Below are positions 1 to 11,402 of a stretch of 64,000 nucleotides of DNA, in pieces (position 1 is the first letter of the stretch; each line of letters starts with the position of its first letter). Source of the stretch: an uncultured Pseudomonadales bacterium (lineage in GTDB: Bacteria; Pseudomonadota; Gammaproteobacteria; Pseudomonadales; Azotimanducaceae); contig OY282447.1 of assembly GCA_958296165.1 (NCBI GenBank), positions 992,001 to 1,056,000 on the forward strand, read 5' to 3'. Below the pieces are notes generated by a model that had not been told where the DNA came from, ran no database searches, and saw only the letters and a list, made by a program, of their open reading frames with translations. The position numbers and the translations under genes were made by a program.

Positions 1-1
1 A

Positions 2-2194
<2,193 letters not shown>

Positions 2195-2208
2195 ACACGG
2201 AGGTTCAC

Positions 2209-2865
2209 ATGCAAAGCACTGTTTCCGAAGCCCATCCCGACGCCCATCGAAACTCTACGCGCCTTAGCGGCTGGCGATGTCTCGCGCTGCTCGCCTTGGC
2301 GAGCCTGGCCGCCGCCTGCGCCGGTTCGCCGCCATCCAATCCAGACAACCTGTGCGCCATCTTCAAGGAAAACCCCAAGTGGTATCGCGCCGCCAAGAAG
2401 GCCGAACGCCGCTGGCGCATTTCCGCTCCCGTGATGATGGCCGTGATGCACAAGGAATCGAGCTACCAAGCCAAGGCCAAGCCGCCGCGCACCAAGCTGC
2501 TCAAGGTGATTCCGTGGAAACGGGAGTCGTCCGCCTACGGCTTTGCGCAGGCCACCAAGGCCGCGTGGAAGGACTACGTCGGCGACACCCGCAACAGCTT
2601 CGCAGACCGCGACGATTTCGCGGACGCGGTGGATTTCGTGGGTTGGTATCTCGACAGCGCCCATCGCAGGGCCGGCATCTCCCGCAGCGACGCGCGCAGC
2701 CTCTACATTTCCTACTATGCCGGCATCGGCGGCTACCAGCGCGGCACGTGGAGGAACAACGCCTGGCTGAAGAACGCCGCCGGGCGCGTGAGCGCGCGCA
2801 GCAGCCGCTACGCTGGCCAACTCGCCAATTGCAAGCTCAAGCGCCGCTGGTACTGGTTTGGCTGA
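2209..2865 (+). CDS. SLT-family lytic transglycosylase lipoprotein
   Basis: Predicted murein-cleaving lipoprotein of 218 residues. The start chosen is ATG 2209, which has an ACGGAGG ribosome site just upstream; the frame is open far upstream but only as an antisense-like extension inside ligA. A hydrophobic segment (residues 22-36) ends in the lipobox LAAAC, with C37 as the lipidated residue. The body has the SLT signature: a catalytic glutamate in HKESSY (E83), then SSAYGFAQAT, and the SLYISYYAGIGGY motif near residue 170. It likely sits on the inner leaflet of the outer membrane and cleaves glycan strands. It follows ligA by 14 bases. No specific Mlt class could be assigned. Confidence 0.85.
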   Translation: MQSTVSEAHPDAHRNSTRLSGWRCLALLALASLAAACAGSPPSNPDNLCAIFKENPKWYRAAKKAERRWRISAPVMMAVMHKESSYQAKAKPPRTKLLKVIPWKRESSAYGFAQATKAAWKDYVGDTRNSFADRDDFADAVDFVGWYLDSAHRRAGISRSDARSLYISYYAGIGGYQRGTWRNNAWLKNAAGRVSARSSRYAGQLANCKLKRRWYWFG

Positions 2866-2920
2866 TCCGGTCGACGGTTTGCGGTAGGGTGCGCCAACTA
2901 TGCAGTAGCAACCCGAGAGC

Positions 2921-5032
2921 ATGGCTGAACCGGCCGAAACCAACACGACGCCGCTAACGAGCGAGATCAAGGCCGAGATCCAAGATGCCTATCGCGCTTG
3001 GCTGGCCGGGCGTGGCTTCAAGGCGCGTTGGGGGCAGCGGCAGATGATCGCCGACATCGCCCGTACGCTGACGAGGCCCGACAACCGGCTTAGCGTCGTG
3101 GAAGCGGGCACCGGCACCGGCAAGACCGTCGCCTATTTGCTCGCCGTCATTCCGATCGCCAAGGCGTTGGACAAGCGGGTGGTGATTTCCACCGCCACCG
3201 TGGCGCTGCAAGAACAGGTGGTGCTGCGCGACCTGCCGGACCTGCAGCATCACACGCAACTCGACTTCACGTTCACGTTGGCCAAGGGGCGGGCCCGCTA
3301 CGTTTGCTTGAAGCGCTTGGAAGACCGCATCGCCTTCAACGCCGATCTCGAAGGCCAGCTTTTCGAGCCGCCAGACGCCGCAGATCTAACGATCTATCGT
3401 CGCCTTCAATCCGCCTTCGGCGATGGATCCTGGGATGGCGAACTCGACAGCTGGGCCGAAGGCGTGGAGCGCGGCGTGTGGATGCCGGTCACCAACGACC
3501 GCACTGGCTGCGCCGCCAGTCGATGCAGCTACTACCACCAATGCCCGTTCTTTCGCGCCAGGCGGCAGAGCGCCGAAGTGGATGTGGTGGTAGCCAATCA
3601 CGACCTCGTATTGGCCGACACGAGCTTGGGCGGTGGCGTGGTGCTGCCACCTCCGGACGAGACCATCTTCGTGCTGGACGAAGCCCACCACTTGCCTGAA
3701 AAGACCCGCGACCACTTCACCGCCAGCGTGCGACTGCGCGCCTCAAAGGAATGGCTGGCGCAGGTGAGTTCCTGTTTGGACACGATGGCGCGGCGCCTTG
3801 GTCAGCCACGCGAGGTGGCCCGCGCCATCAACAGGCTAAGCGGCGAGGCCGGCGATCTTGGGCAGTTGCTCGCCAACATGGAGCTGCTGGCGCGCGACCT
3901 GCCCTTTCCCGCGCAGATGACTGCTCGGCGCGACCAACGCAGCCAAGTACACCGCTTCGCCCTTGGCGAAGTACCGTCGCCCATTGCCGATTTGGCGGCG
4001 CCCTTGCACACGGCGTTCGGCGCCGCGGCCGCCATCTTGAACGAACTGCTAGAGGCGCTCGAACAGGTGATCGAAGGCGGCCTCGAATGGGACAACGCGG
4101 AGCAAGCGGACGGATGGCTGCCGATCGTCGGCCAACTCGCCCGCCGCGCCGACGCCGCCGCGGCACTGTTCGGCGACTACGCCGCCACTAGCGCCGAGGG
4201 CGAGGCGGCGCGCTGGGTGACGCGGCTTGTGTACGAATCGTTCGACGAGTTCGAACTCACCAGCGCTCCGCTCGACCCCGGCCGCATCCTGAACGAGACG
4301 CTGTGGGAAAACAGCTATGCGGCGGTGGCGACATCGGCCACGCTGTGCGCCCTCGGCGACTTCGAGCGCTTCATGGCGAACGCCGGAATCACGGCCGAAG
4401 CCCGCCAGCTGCGCATCCGCAGCCCCTTCGACTTTCCTCGCATCGCCGTGCTTTCGGTGCCGGCCATGCAATCGGAACCGCGCGAGGGCGAGCAGCACAC
4501 CGAAGAAGTCGCCGCCATGCTTCCGGACCTGCTGGCGTTGGAACCGAGCGCATTGGCGCTGTTCACTTCGTGGCGGCAGTTCAACGCCGTGGTCGAGAGC
4601 CTGCCAGCCGACGTCCGCGCACACTGCCAAGTGCAGGACACGGCTTCCAAGCAGCGCCTGATCAACGAGCATCGGCAGGCCATCGACGCGGGCGAGCCCA
4701 GCTACCTGTTCGGCTTGGCCAGTTTTGCCGAAGGCGTAGACCTGCCCGGCGACTATTGCCGACACGTGATTCTCGCCAAACTGCCGTTCGCCGCGCCAGA
4801 CAATCCGGTGGACGAGGCATTGTCCGAGTGGCTAGAGAGCCAAAACCGCAACGCATTCATGGAGATCTCGCTGCCGGAGGCGTCGCTGCGGCTCGTGCAG
4901 GCGTGCGGCAGGCTGGTTCGCCACGAGACCGACGGCGGCCGCATCACGCTCTTGGATCGTCGCATCGTCACCAAGCGCTACGGCGAGGCCCTGCTCGATT
5001 CGCTGCCGCCGTATCGGCGCGAGATCGGCTGA
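2921..5032 (+). CDS. dinG: DinG-type ATP-dependent DNA helicase with iron-sulfur cluster
   Basis: Superfamily 2 (XPD/DinG-like) 5'-3' helicase of 703 residues, implicated in DNA-damage tolerance and removal of R-loops. Walker A is EAGTGTGKT (61-69) and the DEAH box is DEAHH at 253-257. Four cysteines between motifs Ia and II (C129, C197, C202, C208) have the spacing of the DinG/XPD [4Fe-4S] cluster. C-terminal helicase motifs include the QACGRLVRHETDGG region. The length is close to E. coli DinG. The start at 2921 is 55 bases after the lytic transglycosylase, and the stop is followed six bases later by the next gene. Confidence 0.95.
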   Translation: MAEPAETNTTPLTSEIKAEIQDAYRAWLAGRGFKARWGQRQMIADIARTLTRPDNRLSVVEAGTGTGKTVAYLLAVIPIAKALDKRVVISTATVALQEQVVLRDLPDLQHHTQLDFTFTLAKGRARYVCLKRLEDRIAFNADLEGQLFEPPDAADLTIYRRLQSAFGDGSWDGELDSWAEGVERGVWMPVTNDRTGCAASRCSYYHQCPFFRARRQSAEVDVVVANHDLVLADTSLGGGVVLPPPDETIFVLDEAHHLPEKTRDHFTASVRLRASKEWLAQVSSCLDTMARRLGQPREVARAINRLSGEAGDLGQLLANMELLARDLPFPAQMTARRDQRSQVHRFALGEVPSPIADLAAPLHTAFGAAAAILNELLEALEQVIEGGLEWDNAEQADGWLPIVGQLARRADAAAALFGDYAATSAEGEAARWVTRLVYESFDEFELTSAPLDPGRILNETLWENSYAAVATSATLCALGDFERFMANAGITAEARQLRIRSPFDFPRIAVLSVPAMQSEPREGEQHTEEVAAMLPDLLALEPSALALFTSWRQFNAVVESLPADVRAHCQVQDTASKQRLINEHRQAIDAGEPSYLFGLASFAEGVDLPGDYCRHVILAKLPFAAPDNPVDEALSEWLESQNRNAFMEISLPEASLRLVQACGRLVRHETDGGRITLLDRRIVTKRYGEALLDSLPPYRREIG

Positions 5033-5037
5033 GCCCC

Positions 5038-5892
5038 GTGCGCATCGCGCAGCTGGCGGGCGTCGTGCCCAGCGCTCTTGTGCGCGACTGCCACCAGCGC
5101 CTCGATGCCGATGCGCCGGACGACTACCGCCAGCTAGCGGCATTGCTGGTGGATGCTTGGCAGCGACGAGGAATCTCGACCGCGGGCATAGGGGGCGGCC
5201 AAGGCGCCGGCAAATCCACCCTCGGCCAGCTCATCGTGGCGGCCGGCACGGCGCGCGGAGTGCGCATCGCCATGCTCGGCATCGACGACTTCTACTTAAC
5301 CAAGGCCGAGCGCCAACGCCTTGCCGAGCAAGTCCACCCGCTCTTGGCCACGCGCGGCCCGCCCGGCACCCACGCCATTGGCCTGGCCGGCCAAGCGCTC
5401 GCTGCGTTGCGGCGCCCAGGCGCGGTGACCGTGCCTCGCTTCGACAAGGGCATCGACGACCGCGCCGGCGCGGCGACGCTGCGCGGGCCGGCAGACATCG
5501 TGGTGCTGGAAGGCTGGTGCGTGGGCGCCGCAGCCGGTTCGGCCGCGGAGCTCGCGGCACCGATCAACGCGCTGGAACGCGACGAAGACGACGCCGGCCG
5601 TTGGCGGCACTACGTCAACGCAGCGTTGCAGGGCGAATACGCCGCCCTGTTCGAGCGCCTCGACACCTTGGTGTTTCTGCAAGTGCCAGACCTCGACGCG
5701 GTGCGGCGCTGGCGGCTCGAGCAGGAGCGCGAGAGGCCGCCGGCGCTGCGCATGTCGGCCGAGGACGTACACATCTTCGTGGCGCACTACGAGCGCGTTA
5801 CCAAGCGGATGCTGGCGCAGCTGCCAGATGCGGCGGATGTGGTGGTTCGGCTCGATCACCAGCACCGCGTGGCCGGATTGCGCCTGCGCTAG
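5038..5892 (+). CDS. P-loop kinase of the D-glycerate 3-kinase (YggC/GLYK) family
   Basis: Predicted small-molecule kinase of 284 residues. GTG 5038 is chosen because it starts six bases after dinG; the frame runs on upstream only inside dinG. The Walker A is GGGQGAGKST near residue 50, followed by a DDFYLT motif (a kinase Walker-B-like/substrate motif), PRFDKG, and a VLEGWCVG segment, all in the order seen in D-glycerate 3-kinases and related uridine/pantothenate kinase-like P-loop proteins. The probable reaction is phosphorylation of D-glycerate to 3-phosphoglycerate, but the substrate cannot be read from sequence. Coupling to dinG looks like simple operon packing. Confidence 0.8.
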   Translation: MRIAQLAGVVPSALVRDCHQRLDADAPDDYRQLAALLVDAWQRRGISTAGIGGGQGAGKSTLGQLIVAAGTARGVRIAMLGIDDFYLTKAERQRLAEQVHPLLATRGPPGTHAIGLAGQALAALRRPGAVTVPRFDKGIDDRAGAATLRGPADIVVLEGWCVGAAAGSAAELAAPINALERDEDDAGRWRHYVNAALQGEYAALFERLDTLVFLQVPDLDAVRRWRLEQERERPPALRMSAEDVHIFVAHYERVTKRMLAQLPDAADVVVRLDHQHRVAGLRLR

Positions 5893-5978
5893 CGCTGAAG
5901 GTCGCGCATCCGTTCAGGTGCGATTCAGCAATGCCGTTGCACACTTCCCGCCAACAGCAACCCATTGGAGATGTCGTC

Positions 5979-6491
5979 ATGTCGAAAAGCACCGTCCTTG
6001 CCCTCGCTCTGGCCTTGACGCCAACCGCGTTCGCCGACGTGCAATACGCCGAAGCGGAAGTGGTGGACGTAGAACCCATCGTCGAGCGCATCGAGTACGT
6101 GGTGCCGAAGGAGCAGTGCTGGTTCGAGACCCGCGCCTACCGCAGCCACCGGGCTGGCCGCAGCGCCACCACGCCCCTGGTCGGAGCGCTGATCGGCGGC
6201 GCCATCGGCAACGCAGTCGGCCACGGCAAGCGCAACAAGCAAGTGGGCGCCGTCATCGGTGCAGTGCTCGGCGGCAGCATCGCCCACGACATCAGCAGCC
6301 GCGAAGCGCATGCGACGCCCGTGCGCCGAGTGCGCCAAGAGGTCTGCGAGGTGGTGGACAAGAAAACCTTCCGCGAGCGCGTCACCGGCTATCTGGTGAC
6401 CTACCGTTACGGCGGCGAGACCCACCGAGCCCGCATGGCGCGCGAACCCGGCGAGACCATCCGCGTACGCATCAGAGTCTCGCCCGCGTAG
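5979..6491 (+). CDS. Glycine-zipper (17 kDa antigen-like) outer membrane protein
   Basis: Exported protein of 170 residues. ATG 5979 is preceded by GGAG and gives a clean signal peptide ending TPTAFA after about 19 residues. The centre (roughly residues 68-105) carries the glycine zipper GALIGGAIGNAVGHGKRNKQ and VGAVIGAVLGGSIAHDI, the hallmark of the 2TM glycine-zipper / rickettsial 17 kDa surface antigen family. Two cysteines flank it (KEQCWFE and QEVCEVV). The C-terminal part (VTGYLVTYRYGGETHRARM) matches the small beta domain common in this family. Members are envelope proteins of poorly defined function. There is no lipobox, so it is periplasmic or membrane-inserted. Confidence 0.8.
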   Translation: MSKSTVLALALALTPTAFADVQYAEAEVVDVEPIVERIEYVVPKEQCWFETRAYRSHRAGRSATTPLVGALIGGAIGNAVGHGKRNKQVGAVIGAVLGGSIAHDISSREAHATPVRRVRQEVCEVVDKKTFRERVTGYLVTYRYGGETHRARMAREPGETIRVRIRVSPA

Positions 6492-6569
6492 GCGCTAGCG
6501 ACGCGAGCGATCCTGTGAATCCGGTAGCAGTCGATACCGAGGAGGCCGTCCGTTAGAACGAGCAACAGT

Positions 6570-6599
6570 TGACATTCAGCCTAGCGCCGGCCTAGTGTG
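6570..6599 (+). promoter_or_regulatory. Candidate sigma-70 promoter for the small paralogue pair
   Basis: A perfect -35 hexamer TTGACA at 6570-6575 is followed after 18 bases by TAGTGT at 6594-6599. A start near 6606 would give a leader of about 35 bases before the GTG at 6640. It is placed to drive both small paralogous genes. Prediction by eye only. Confidence 0.45.
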
Positions 6600-6639
6600 C
6601 TCCAACACTCCGCTACGGGTTCGACCCTTTGAGGATGAC

Positions 6640-6927
6640 GTGAAGATAACGAGAATCGCGCCGTCGAACGAGGCTGGTTTCGAGGTCCTGGCGCAAAACG
6701 ACTGGCCGGAGATCTTCGCAGGAGAGAACACGATTGCCATCCTGTTTGATGCTGGATACCGCATCGTCATGTCGCCCGCCGATGCGATGGGCCTCGCACA
6801 GATGGCAAGATTGGCATCGACGTACCCGGAGTCGAGGTTGGCGCCGAGGGACTCGGAGTCGCCATCGGAGACCGACGCGGGTGGGAGATTGCCTGCCCAC
6901 AAGCGGCAGCCCCCCACCTCGGCTTGA
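6640..6927 (+). CDS. Small protein of unknown family, first of two tandem paralogues
   Basis: I do not recognise this family. GTG 6640 (95 residues) is preferred over the ATG at 6595, because the protein from GTG aligns from its first residue with the downstream neighbour, and GAGG lies just before it. Shared features are KITRIAPSNEAGFEVLAQND against KLTRIAEQANETGFDLLAEND, then TIAILFDAGYRIVMSPADAMG against TVAIYLDNGYRIVLSPTDALG. The tail beyond about residue 65 is not shared and is rich in Pro, Ser and Glu. There is no signal peptide or membrane segment. The pair was most likely formed by local duplication. Confidence 0.6.
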   Translation: MKITRIAPSNEAGFEVLAQNDWPEIFAGENTIAILFDAGYRIVMSPADAMGLAQMARLASTYPESRLAPRDSESPSETDAGGRLPAHKRQPPTSA

Positions 6928-6969
6928 GGCTCTCGCGGCGGGCTCGCAAGGAACGAAGGAGATAGCGCT

Positions 6970-7245
6970 TTGAAACTAACGCGAATAGCCGAGCAGGCGA
7001 ACGAGACTGGTTTCGACCTGCTGGCGGAAAACGACCAGCCCGAAATCACCTTCGAGAAACGCACCGTAGCCATCTATCTGGACAACGGCTACCGCATCGT
7101 GTTGTCGCCGACCGACGCCCTCGGCATCGCGTCGATGGCGGTGATGGCTTTGCTTCCCGCCGAGCAAAGGCCGCAGGAGACGGACTCGGGCCTGAGGATG
7201 AGGATGCTGTGGCCGCTCAAGTTCCGGCCGAACGAGTCCGATTGA
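6970..7245 (+). CDS. Small protein of unknown family, second of two tandem paralogues
   Basis: A 91-residue product from TTG 6970, backed by an AAGGAG ribosome site 10 bases upstream. Residues 1-58 align with the preceding gene without large gaps, sharing a short predicted alpha/beta core with the landmarks GFDLLAEND, TVAIYLDNGYRIVLSP and a following hydrophobic helix IASMAVMALL. Conservation of both copies with different tails argues that they are real genes rather than chance frames. The 42-base gap and lack of a terminator suggest cotranscription. Function is unknown; a small DNA- or protein-binding role is possible but nothing in the sequence shows it. Confidence 0.6.
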   Translation: MKLTRIAEQANETGFDLLAENDQPEITFEKRTVAIYLDNGYRIVLSPTDALGIASMAVMALLPAEQRPQETDSGLRMRMLWPLKFRPNESD

Positions 7246-7747
7246 GCACCGGCAGGCCCGGCCACGATATTCCCACATGCCCGCCAATTCGTGCTATGTT
7301 GCGCACGCATTCCAGCGAGCGCCGCAGCATCCATATGCAGTCCCGCAAGCAGGTTTGCCCTCCCAGTCACGAGTTATTCAACGATTAACGCCTCGAAGCG
7401 CGTCATCCATCGTCAGACACGCCGCATCGGCCAAGAGGTCAGATCCGGCAGAGCCGTGCTCGCCAACCCAATACGCGACATCCGGGACGCGCGAAAGCAA
7501 GTTCCGGCCCACCAAGTAAGGGAACCACACGCCCAGGGATTGGGTCGAGCTCAAATCGAAGGCCCCCAGCCATGTCACCGCCGGGCCACCTACCTGCCAG
7601 AGACCACCGCCAGCGCTGTTGTGACACGCGAGAGAGCGGATGAGCTTACCGGCACGCTAGGTGCTCCATCGCCGCCAATTTGGTTTGCGGCCAGCGGCAC
7701 GACGAATCACGCGCGTTTCGAGCCGTTGCCACCACGGAAACACCAAC
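7246..7747 (+). promoter_or_regulatory. Gene-free 0.5 kb region upstream of rne (probable long 5' leader)
   Basis: About 500 bases with no convincing gene on either strand. The region near 7299-7315 has a TATGTT element that could be a -10, with a weak TTCCCA 19 bases upstream, which would give a leader of more than 400 bases. In E. coli, rne has a long 5' untranslated region through which RNase E represses its own synthesis; a similar role here is inference from position and length. I could not fold the RNA by eye with confidence. Confidence 0.35.
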
Positions 7748-10363
7748 ATGAAACGCATGCTCGTCAACGCGACTCAGCCCGAAGAAGTTCGAGTCGCCTT
7801 GGTCGACGGTCAGAAGCTCTATGACCTCGACATCGAAAACCACACCCTTGAGCAGAAGAAAGGCAACGTCTACAAGGCCAAGGTCAATCGCGTAGAGCCC
7901 AGCCTAGAGGCCGCCTTCGTCGACTTCGGCGCCGACCGACACGGCTTCCTGCCACTCAGGGAAGTCGCCCGCTCCTACTACAAGAACACCGGCCAAAACG
8001 GCCAGACCAACATACGGGATGTTCTGCACGAGGGCCAAGAGCTGATCGTGCAAGTGGAGAAGGACGAGCGCGGCACCAAGGGCGCGGCGCTCACGACCTT
8101 CTTGAGCGTCGCCGCGCGCTATCTGGTGCTGATGCCCAACAATCCGCGCGCCGGCGGCATCTCCAAGCGCATCGACGGCGACAACCGCGAGTCGCTGCGC
8201 GACGCGCTCGCCAGCCTCGACATCCCGGACGGCATGGGCGTGATCGTCCGTACCGCCGGGGTGGACCGCGATGCCGCCGATTTGCAGTGGGACTTGGACT
8301 ACCTGCTGCAATTGCACGAAGCGATCCAAAAGGCCGCGGCGCAGTTGCCGGCGCCAGCGCTGCTCTACCAGGAAAACAACGTCATCGTGCGTGCCATCCG
8401 CGATTGTCTGCGGCGCGACATCGGCGAGGTCCTGATCGACGGCAAGGAGGCGTATCAACAGGCGCGAGAGTTCATCGAACCCGTGATGTCGCACTACAAG
8501 GATCGCATCAAGTTCTACGACGAACCCATCCCGCTATTCAGCCGCTACCAGATCGAGAGCCAGATCGAAACCGCCTTTCAGCGCGAGGTGAAGTTGCAGT
8601 CCGGCGGCAGCATCGTGATCGACCCGACCGAAGCGCTGGTGTCCATCGACATCAACTCCGCTCGCGCCACCAAAGGCGCGGACATCGAGGAAACCGCGCT
8701 CAACATCAACCTGGAAGCCGCCGATGAAGTCGCGCGCCAACTGCGCTTGCGCGATGTCGGCGGGCTGGTCGTCATCGACTTCATCGACATGGTGGCGCCG
8801 AAGAACCAGCGCGCTGTGGAGACCAGAATGCGCGAGGCCCTGCAAACCGATCGGGCGCGCGTGCAAGTGGGCAAGATTTCCCGCTTCGGGCTGATGGAGA
8901 TGTCCCGCCAGCGGCTGCGCCCGTCGCTCCAGGAGCTCACTTCCGAAGTGTGTCCGCGCTGTTTGGGCCAAGGGCGCATTCGCGACCTCAAGTCCTTGGC
9001 GTTGTCGATCCTGCGCGTGGTGGAGGAGGAGTCTCTCAAGCAGCGCAGTTCCATGGTGCAGGCGCGCGTGCCGCTCAACGTCGGCGCCTACTTGCTCAAC
9101 GAAAAGCGCCGCGAGGTAGCCGACATCGAACAGCGTACTTCCACGCACTTGGTGATCGTGCCGAGCCCCGACTTGGAAACGCCCCACTTCGAGATCAAGC
9201 GCATCCGCGACGACACTCTGGAAACCGAAGGCAACGTACCGAGCTATGAGCTGATGGAAACGCCGGTTACGGAAGTGCCAGCGCAACGCGAAGAGCGGCC
9301 AGCGAAGCCGCCGCAGCAAGCCGCGGTGAAGGCTGCTCCACCGCCAGCACCGCGCCAAGATGCCGCGCCGAGCACGTCGCCAACGGCACCGCCCGCAATA
9401 GCCAGCAAGGGCTTTTTTGGCACTATCCGAGCAATCTTCCGCAACCTGTTCGGCGACGGCCAAGAAGGTGAAGCCGCGCCCTCACCCGGCCAGCAAGCGC
9501 AGAGCGCCGACCGTGCCCCGCGTCAAGGCGGACGCTCCAGCCAGGCCGAACGCTCCGGCGACCGCCGTCGGCAAGGCCGCGGCCAGGGGCGTCGCGGCGG
9601 GCGCGACGACGATCGCGGCACGCGCCGCCGCCCGCGCCAGCGCGAAGGCGGGCCACAAGCGCAGGACGGTGATCAGGCCGGCGAAGGCAATCAGAGCGGC
9701 AATCGCTCGCGCCGCCGCGACCGGCGCCCGCGAAGCGGCCCAGAGCAGCACGCTGGAAGCCAGAGGCAAGAGCAATCGCAGGGCGAACGCGCTCGAACGG
9801 CAACGTCGCGGCACAGCACCAGCGAACGCCGTGAAGACAGCTCGGCGCGCGAGGACACCGCAACCGAGCAAGGCAAGGGCCAAGCCGCGGCAACCGCCAG
9901 CGCCGCCGACTTGAGCGCCAGCCGCCGCAAGCCGCGGCGCGATCGTGCGTCGGTCCCAAGCAACGGCGGCGAGCGCAATCGTCCGCCCAAGCCGCGACCT
10001 GCAACCACAGAAGAAGTGGACGTACACGCCACGGCAGCGCCGCAAGCCACGCCATCGGCGCCGGAGTCGGCAGCGCCGCCGCGCCGCCGCGAGCGGGCCA
10101 GCAACGACCCGCGCGCTCGCTCCAGCCAACCCGATCAGGCCAAAACGGAGGCTGTGCCGCCCGCGCCGGCGGTTGTCGAAGCTCCGCCGGTGGACAAGCC
10201 CAAAACCAAGAGCCACGATGCGGAAGCGGCCAACACTGCCGCGGTGGAGACCACCGCTGCCGAGCCGGCACCGTCGGCCAGCCACGCGGAAGACGAGAAC
10301 CCCGTCGCCACGCGCGGCCGAGCCAGCAACGATCCCCGCGAACTACGGCGGGCCGGGAGTTAG
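7748..10363 (+). CDS. rne: Ribonuclease E
   Basis: Essential endoribonuclease that starts mRNA decay and processes stable RNA; the C-terminal half scaffolds the degradosome. ATG 7748 (871 residues) starts [13 protein letters not shown], the standard N terminus. An S1 RNA-binding domain lies within about residues 35-120. The magnesium-binding aspartates are D301 in [12 protein letters not shown] and D344 in VVIDFIDM. The zinc link CPRCLGQG (C402, C405) forms the tetramer interface. From about residue 510 the protein becomes disordered and rich in Arg, Gln, Pro and Ala, with basic tracts suited to RNA binding. Two copies of RASNDPR occur, one near residue 785 and one at the extreme C terminus. 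murB converges on it. Confidence 0.97.
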   Translation: MKRMLVNATQPEEVRVALVDGQKLYDLDIENHTLEQKKGNVYKAKVNRVEPSLEAAFVDFGADRHGFLPLREVARSYYKNTGQNGQTNIRDVLHEGQELIVQVEKDERGTKGAALTTFLSVAARYLVLMPNNPRAGGISKRIDGDNRESLRDALASLDIPDGMGVIVRTAGVDRDAADLQWDLDYLLQLHEAIQKAAAQLPAPALLYQENNVIVRAIRDCLRRDIGEVLIDGKEAYQQAREFIEPVMSHYKDRIKFYDEPIPLFSRYQIESQIETAFQREVKLQSGGSIVIDPTEALVSIDINSARATKGADIEETALNINLEAADEVARQLRLRDVGGLVVIDFIDMVAPKNQRAVETRMREALQTDRARVQVGKISRFGLMEMSRQRLRPSLQELTSEVCPRCLGQGRIRDLKSLALSILRVVEEESLKQRSSMVQARVPLNVGAYLLNEKRREVADIEQRTSTHLVIVPSPDLETPHFEIKRIRDDTLETEGNVPSYELMETPVTEVPAQREERPAKPPQQAAVKAAPPPAPRQDAAPSTSPTAPPAIASKGFFGTIRAIFRNLFGDGQEGEAAPSPGQQAQSADRAPRQGGRSSQAERSGDRRRQGRGQGRRGGRDDDRGTRRRPRQREGGPQAQDGDQAGEGNQSGNRSRRRDRRPRSGPEQHAGSQRQEQSQGERARTATSRHSTSERREDSSAREDTATEQGKGQAAATASAADLSASRRKPRRDRASVPSNGGERNRPPKPRPATTEEVDVHATAAPQATPSAPESAAPPRRRERASNDPRARSSQPDQAKTEAVPPAPAVVEAPPVDKPKTKSHDAEAANTAAVETTAAEPAPSASHAEDENPVATRGRASNDPRELRRAGS

Positions 10364-10396
10364 CCGCTAAGCCAAGAGCCGGCGGCTGGGTTTTGG
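10361..10396. terminator. Weak hairpin between convergent rne and murB
   Basis: AGCCGC and GCGGCT can pair around a loop of about 14 bases, followed by GGGTTTTGG. The stem is short and the T tract is interrupted, so it is only a possible bidirectional terminator in the 40-base gap between the convergent rne and murB stops. Confidence 0.3.
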
Positions 10397-10403
10397 TCTG
10401 GGA

Positions 10404-11402
10404 TTAGTCCACGCCCTTGACCGCCGGCTCCAACTCCAGCTGTACGCCGTACTTGGCTGCTACGTCGTCGCGAACGCATTGCGCCATCGCCAAGACTTCG
10501 CGCCCGCTCGCGCCACCGTGATTGACGAGCACTAGCGGCTGGCGCGGCCAAACTTGCACGGCACCTTGCCGTGCGCCCTTCCAGCCGGCGCGGTCGACGA
10601 GCCGTGCCGCTGGGACCTTGAAGCGATCGCCATCCACATAGGCATCCACGTCCACCAGCCCGCGCAGTGCATCGAGCTGCGCTGCGGTGAGGCGCGGATT
10701 CTTGAAGAAGCTGCCGACGTTGCCGATTCGCCGCGGGTCCGGCAGTTTGCGTCGCCGCACGCGCGCCACCGCCTCGGCCACGCTGCCATGGCCGGCAGCC
10801 GCGCCCATCGAGCCGAGTTCGCGGCGGATGTCTGGATAGCTGGCGTTGGCACATAGCACGCCGAGCACCAGGCTCACATACACGATCACATAGCGCTGTG
10901 CCCCATCGTCTTTGAAGCGGCTGTCGCGGTAGCGGAACGCACACTCGTTCGCGCTGAGCGTCGCCAAGCGGTGGCGCTCGCGGTCTACTACCGTTACTGA
11001 TTCCAGCACCTGTGCGAGCTCGCGCCCGTAGGCGCCGATGTTCTGCACTGGCGCTGCGCCCACCGAGCCGGGAATCAACGTGAGGTTTTCCAAGCCGCCG
11101 ATGCCGCGCCCAAGGCTCGCACGCACAGCCTCTTGCCATGTTTCGCCAGCGCCGGCCACCAGCCGCCAGCGCCGTTCGTCGAGCCGCTCGAAGACGAGGC
11201 CGCGAATGCGCGGCTGTACCACCAAGCCGGGCAACCGCGCGCGCAAAACCACATTCGAGCCTTGGCCGATCACCGTCGTCGGGTCGCCACGAGCGTCGGC
11301 TTTCGCCAATAGATCACCGAGTTCGTTTGCACTGCCGGCAGTACGGAAGTCGTCCGCGCGGCAAGACACCCGCAAGGTGTTGGGCACGGCCGGCGACTTC
11401 AC
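10404..11402 (-). CDS. murB: UDP-N-acetylenolpyruvoylglucosamine reductase MurB (type I)
   Basis: FAD enzyme that reduces UDP-GlcNAc-enolpyruvate to UDP-MurNAc in peptidoglycan synthesis. GTG at 11402 overlaps the stop of the upstream AlkB-like gene as GTGA and gives 332 residues, the usual size. The FAD-binding segment has VIGQGSNVVL and LTLIPGSVGAAPVQNIGAYG. Active-site landmarks are FRYRDSRFK (Arg of the type I class) and GNVGSFFKNP (the serine proton donor). The C-terminal motif normally written LEPEVR, which carries the second catalytic glutamate, reads LEPAVKGVD here and the protein then stops, so that Glu appears to be Ala. In Pseudomonas murB also neighbours rne. Confidence 0.93.
   Translation of the reverse strand: MKSPAVPNTLRVSCRADDFRTAGSANELGDLLAKADARGDPTTVIGQGSNVVLRARLPGLVVQPRIRGLVFERLDERRWRLVAGAGETWQEAVRASLGRGIGGLENLTLIPGSVGAAPVQNIGAYGRELAQVLESVTVVDRERHRLATLSANECAFRYRDSRFKDDGAQRYVIVYVSLVLGVLCANASYPDIRRELGSMGAAAGHGSVAEAVARVRRRKLPDPRRIGNVGSFFKNPRLTAAQLDALRGLVDVDAYVDGDRFKVPAARLVDRAGWKGARQGAVQVWPRQPLVLVNHGGASGREVLAMAQCVRDDVAAKYGVQLELEPAVKGVD

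Noticed and set aside
9417-10285. Several long frames on both strands over the RNase E tail
   Set aside because: The tail DNA is repetitive and GC-rich, which leaves other frames open; translations are low-complexity Ala/Arg runs.
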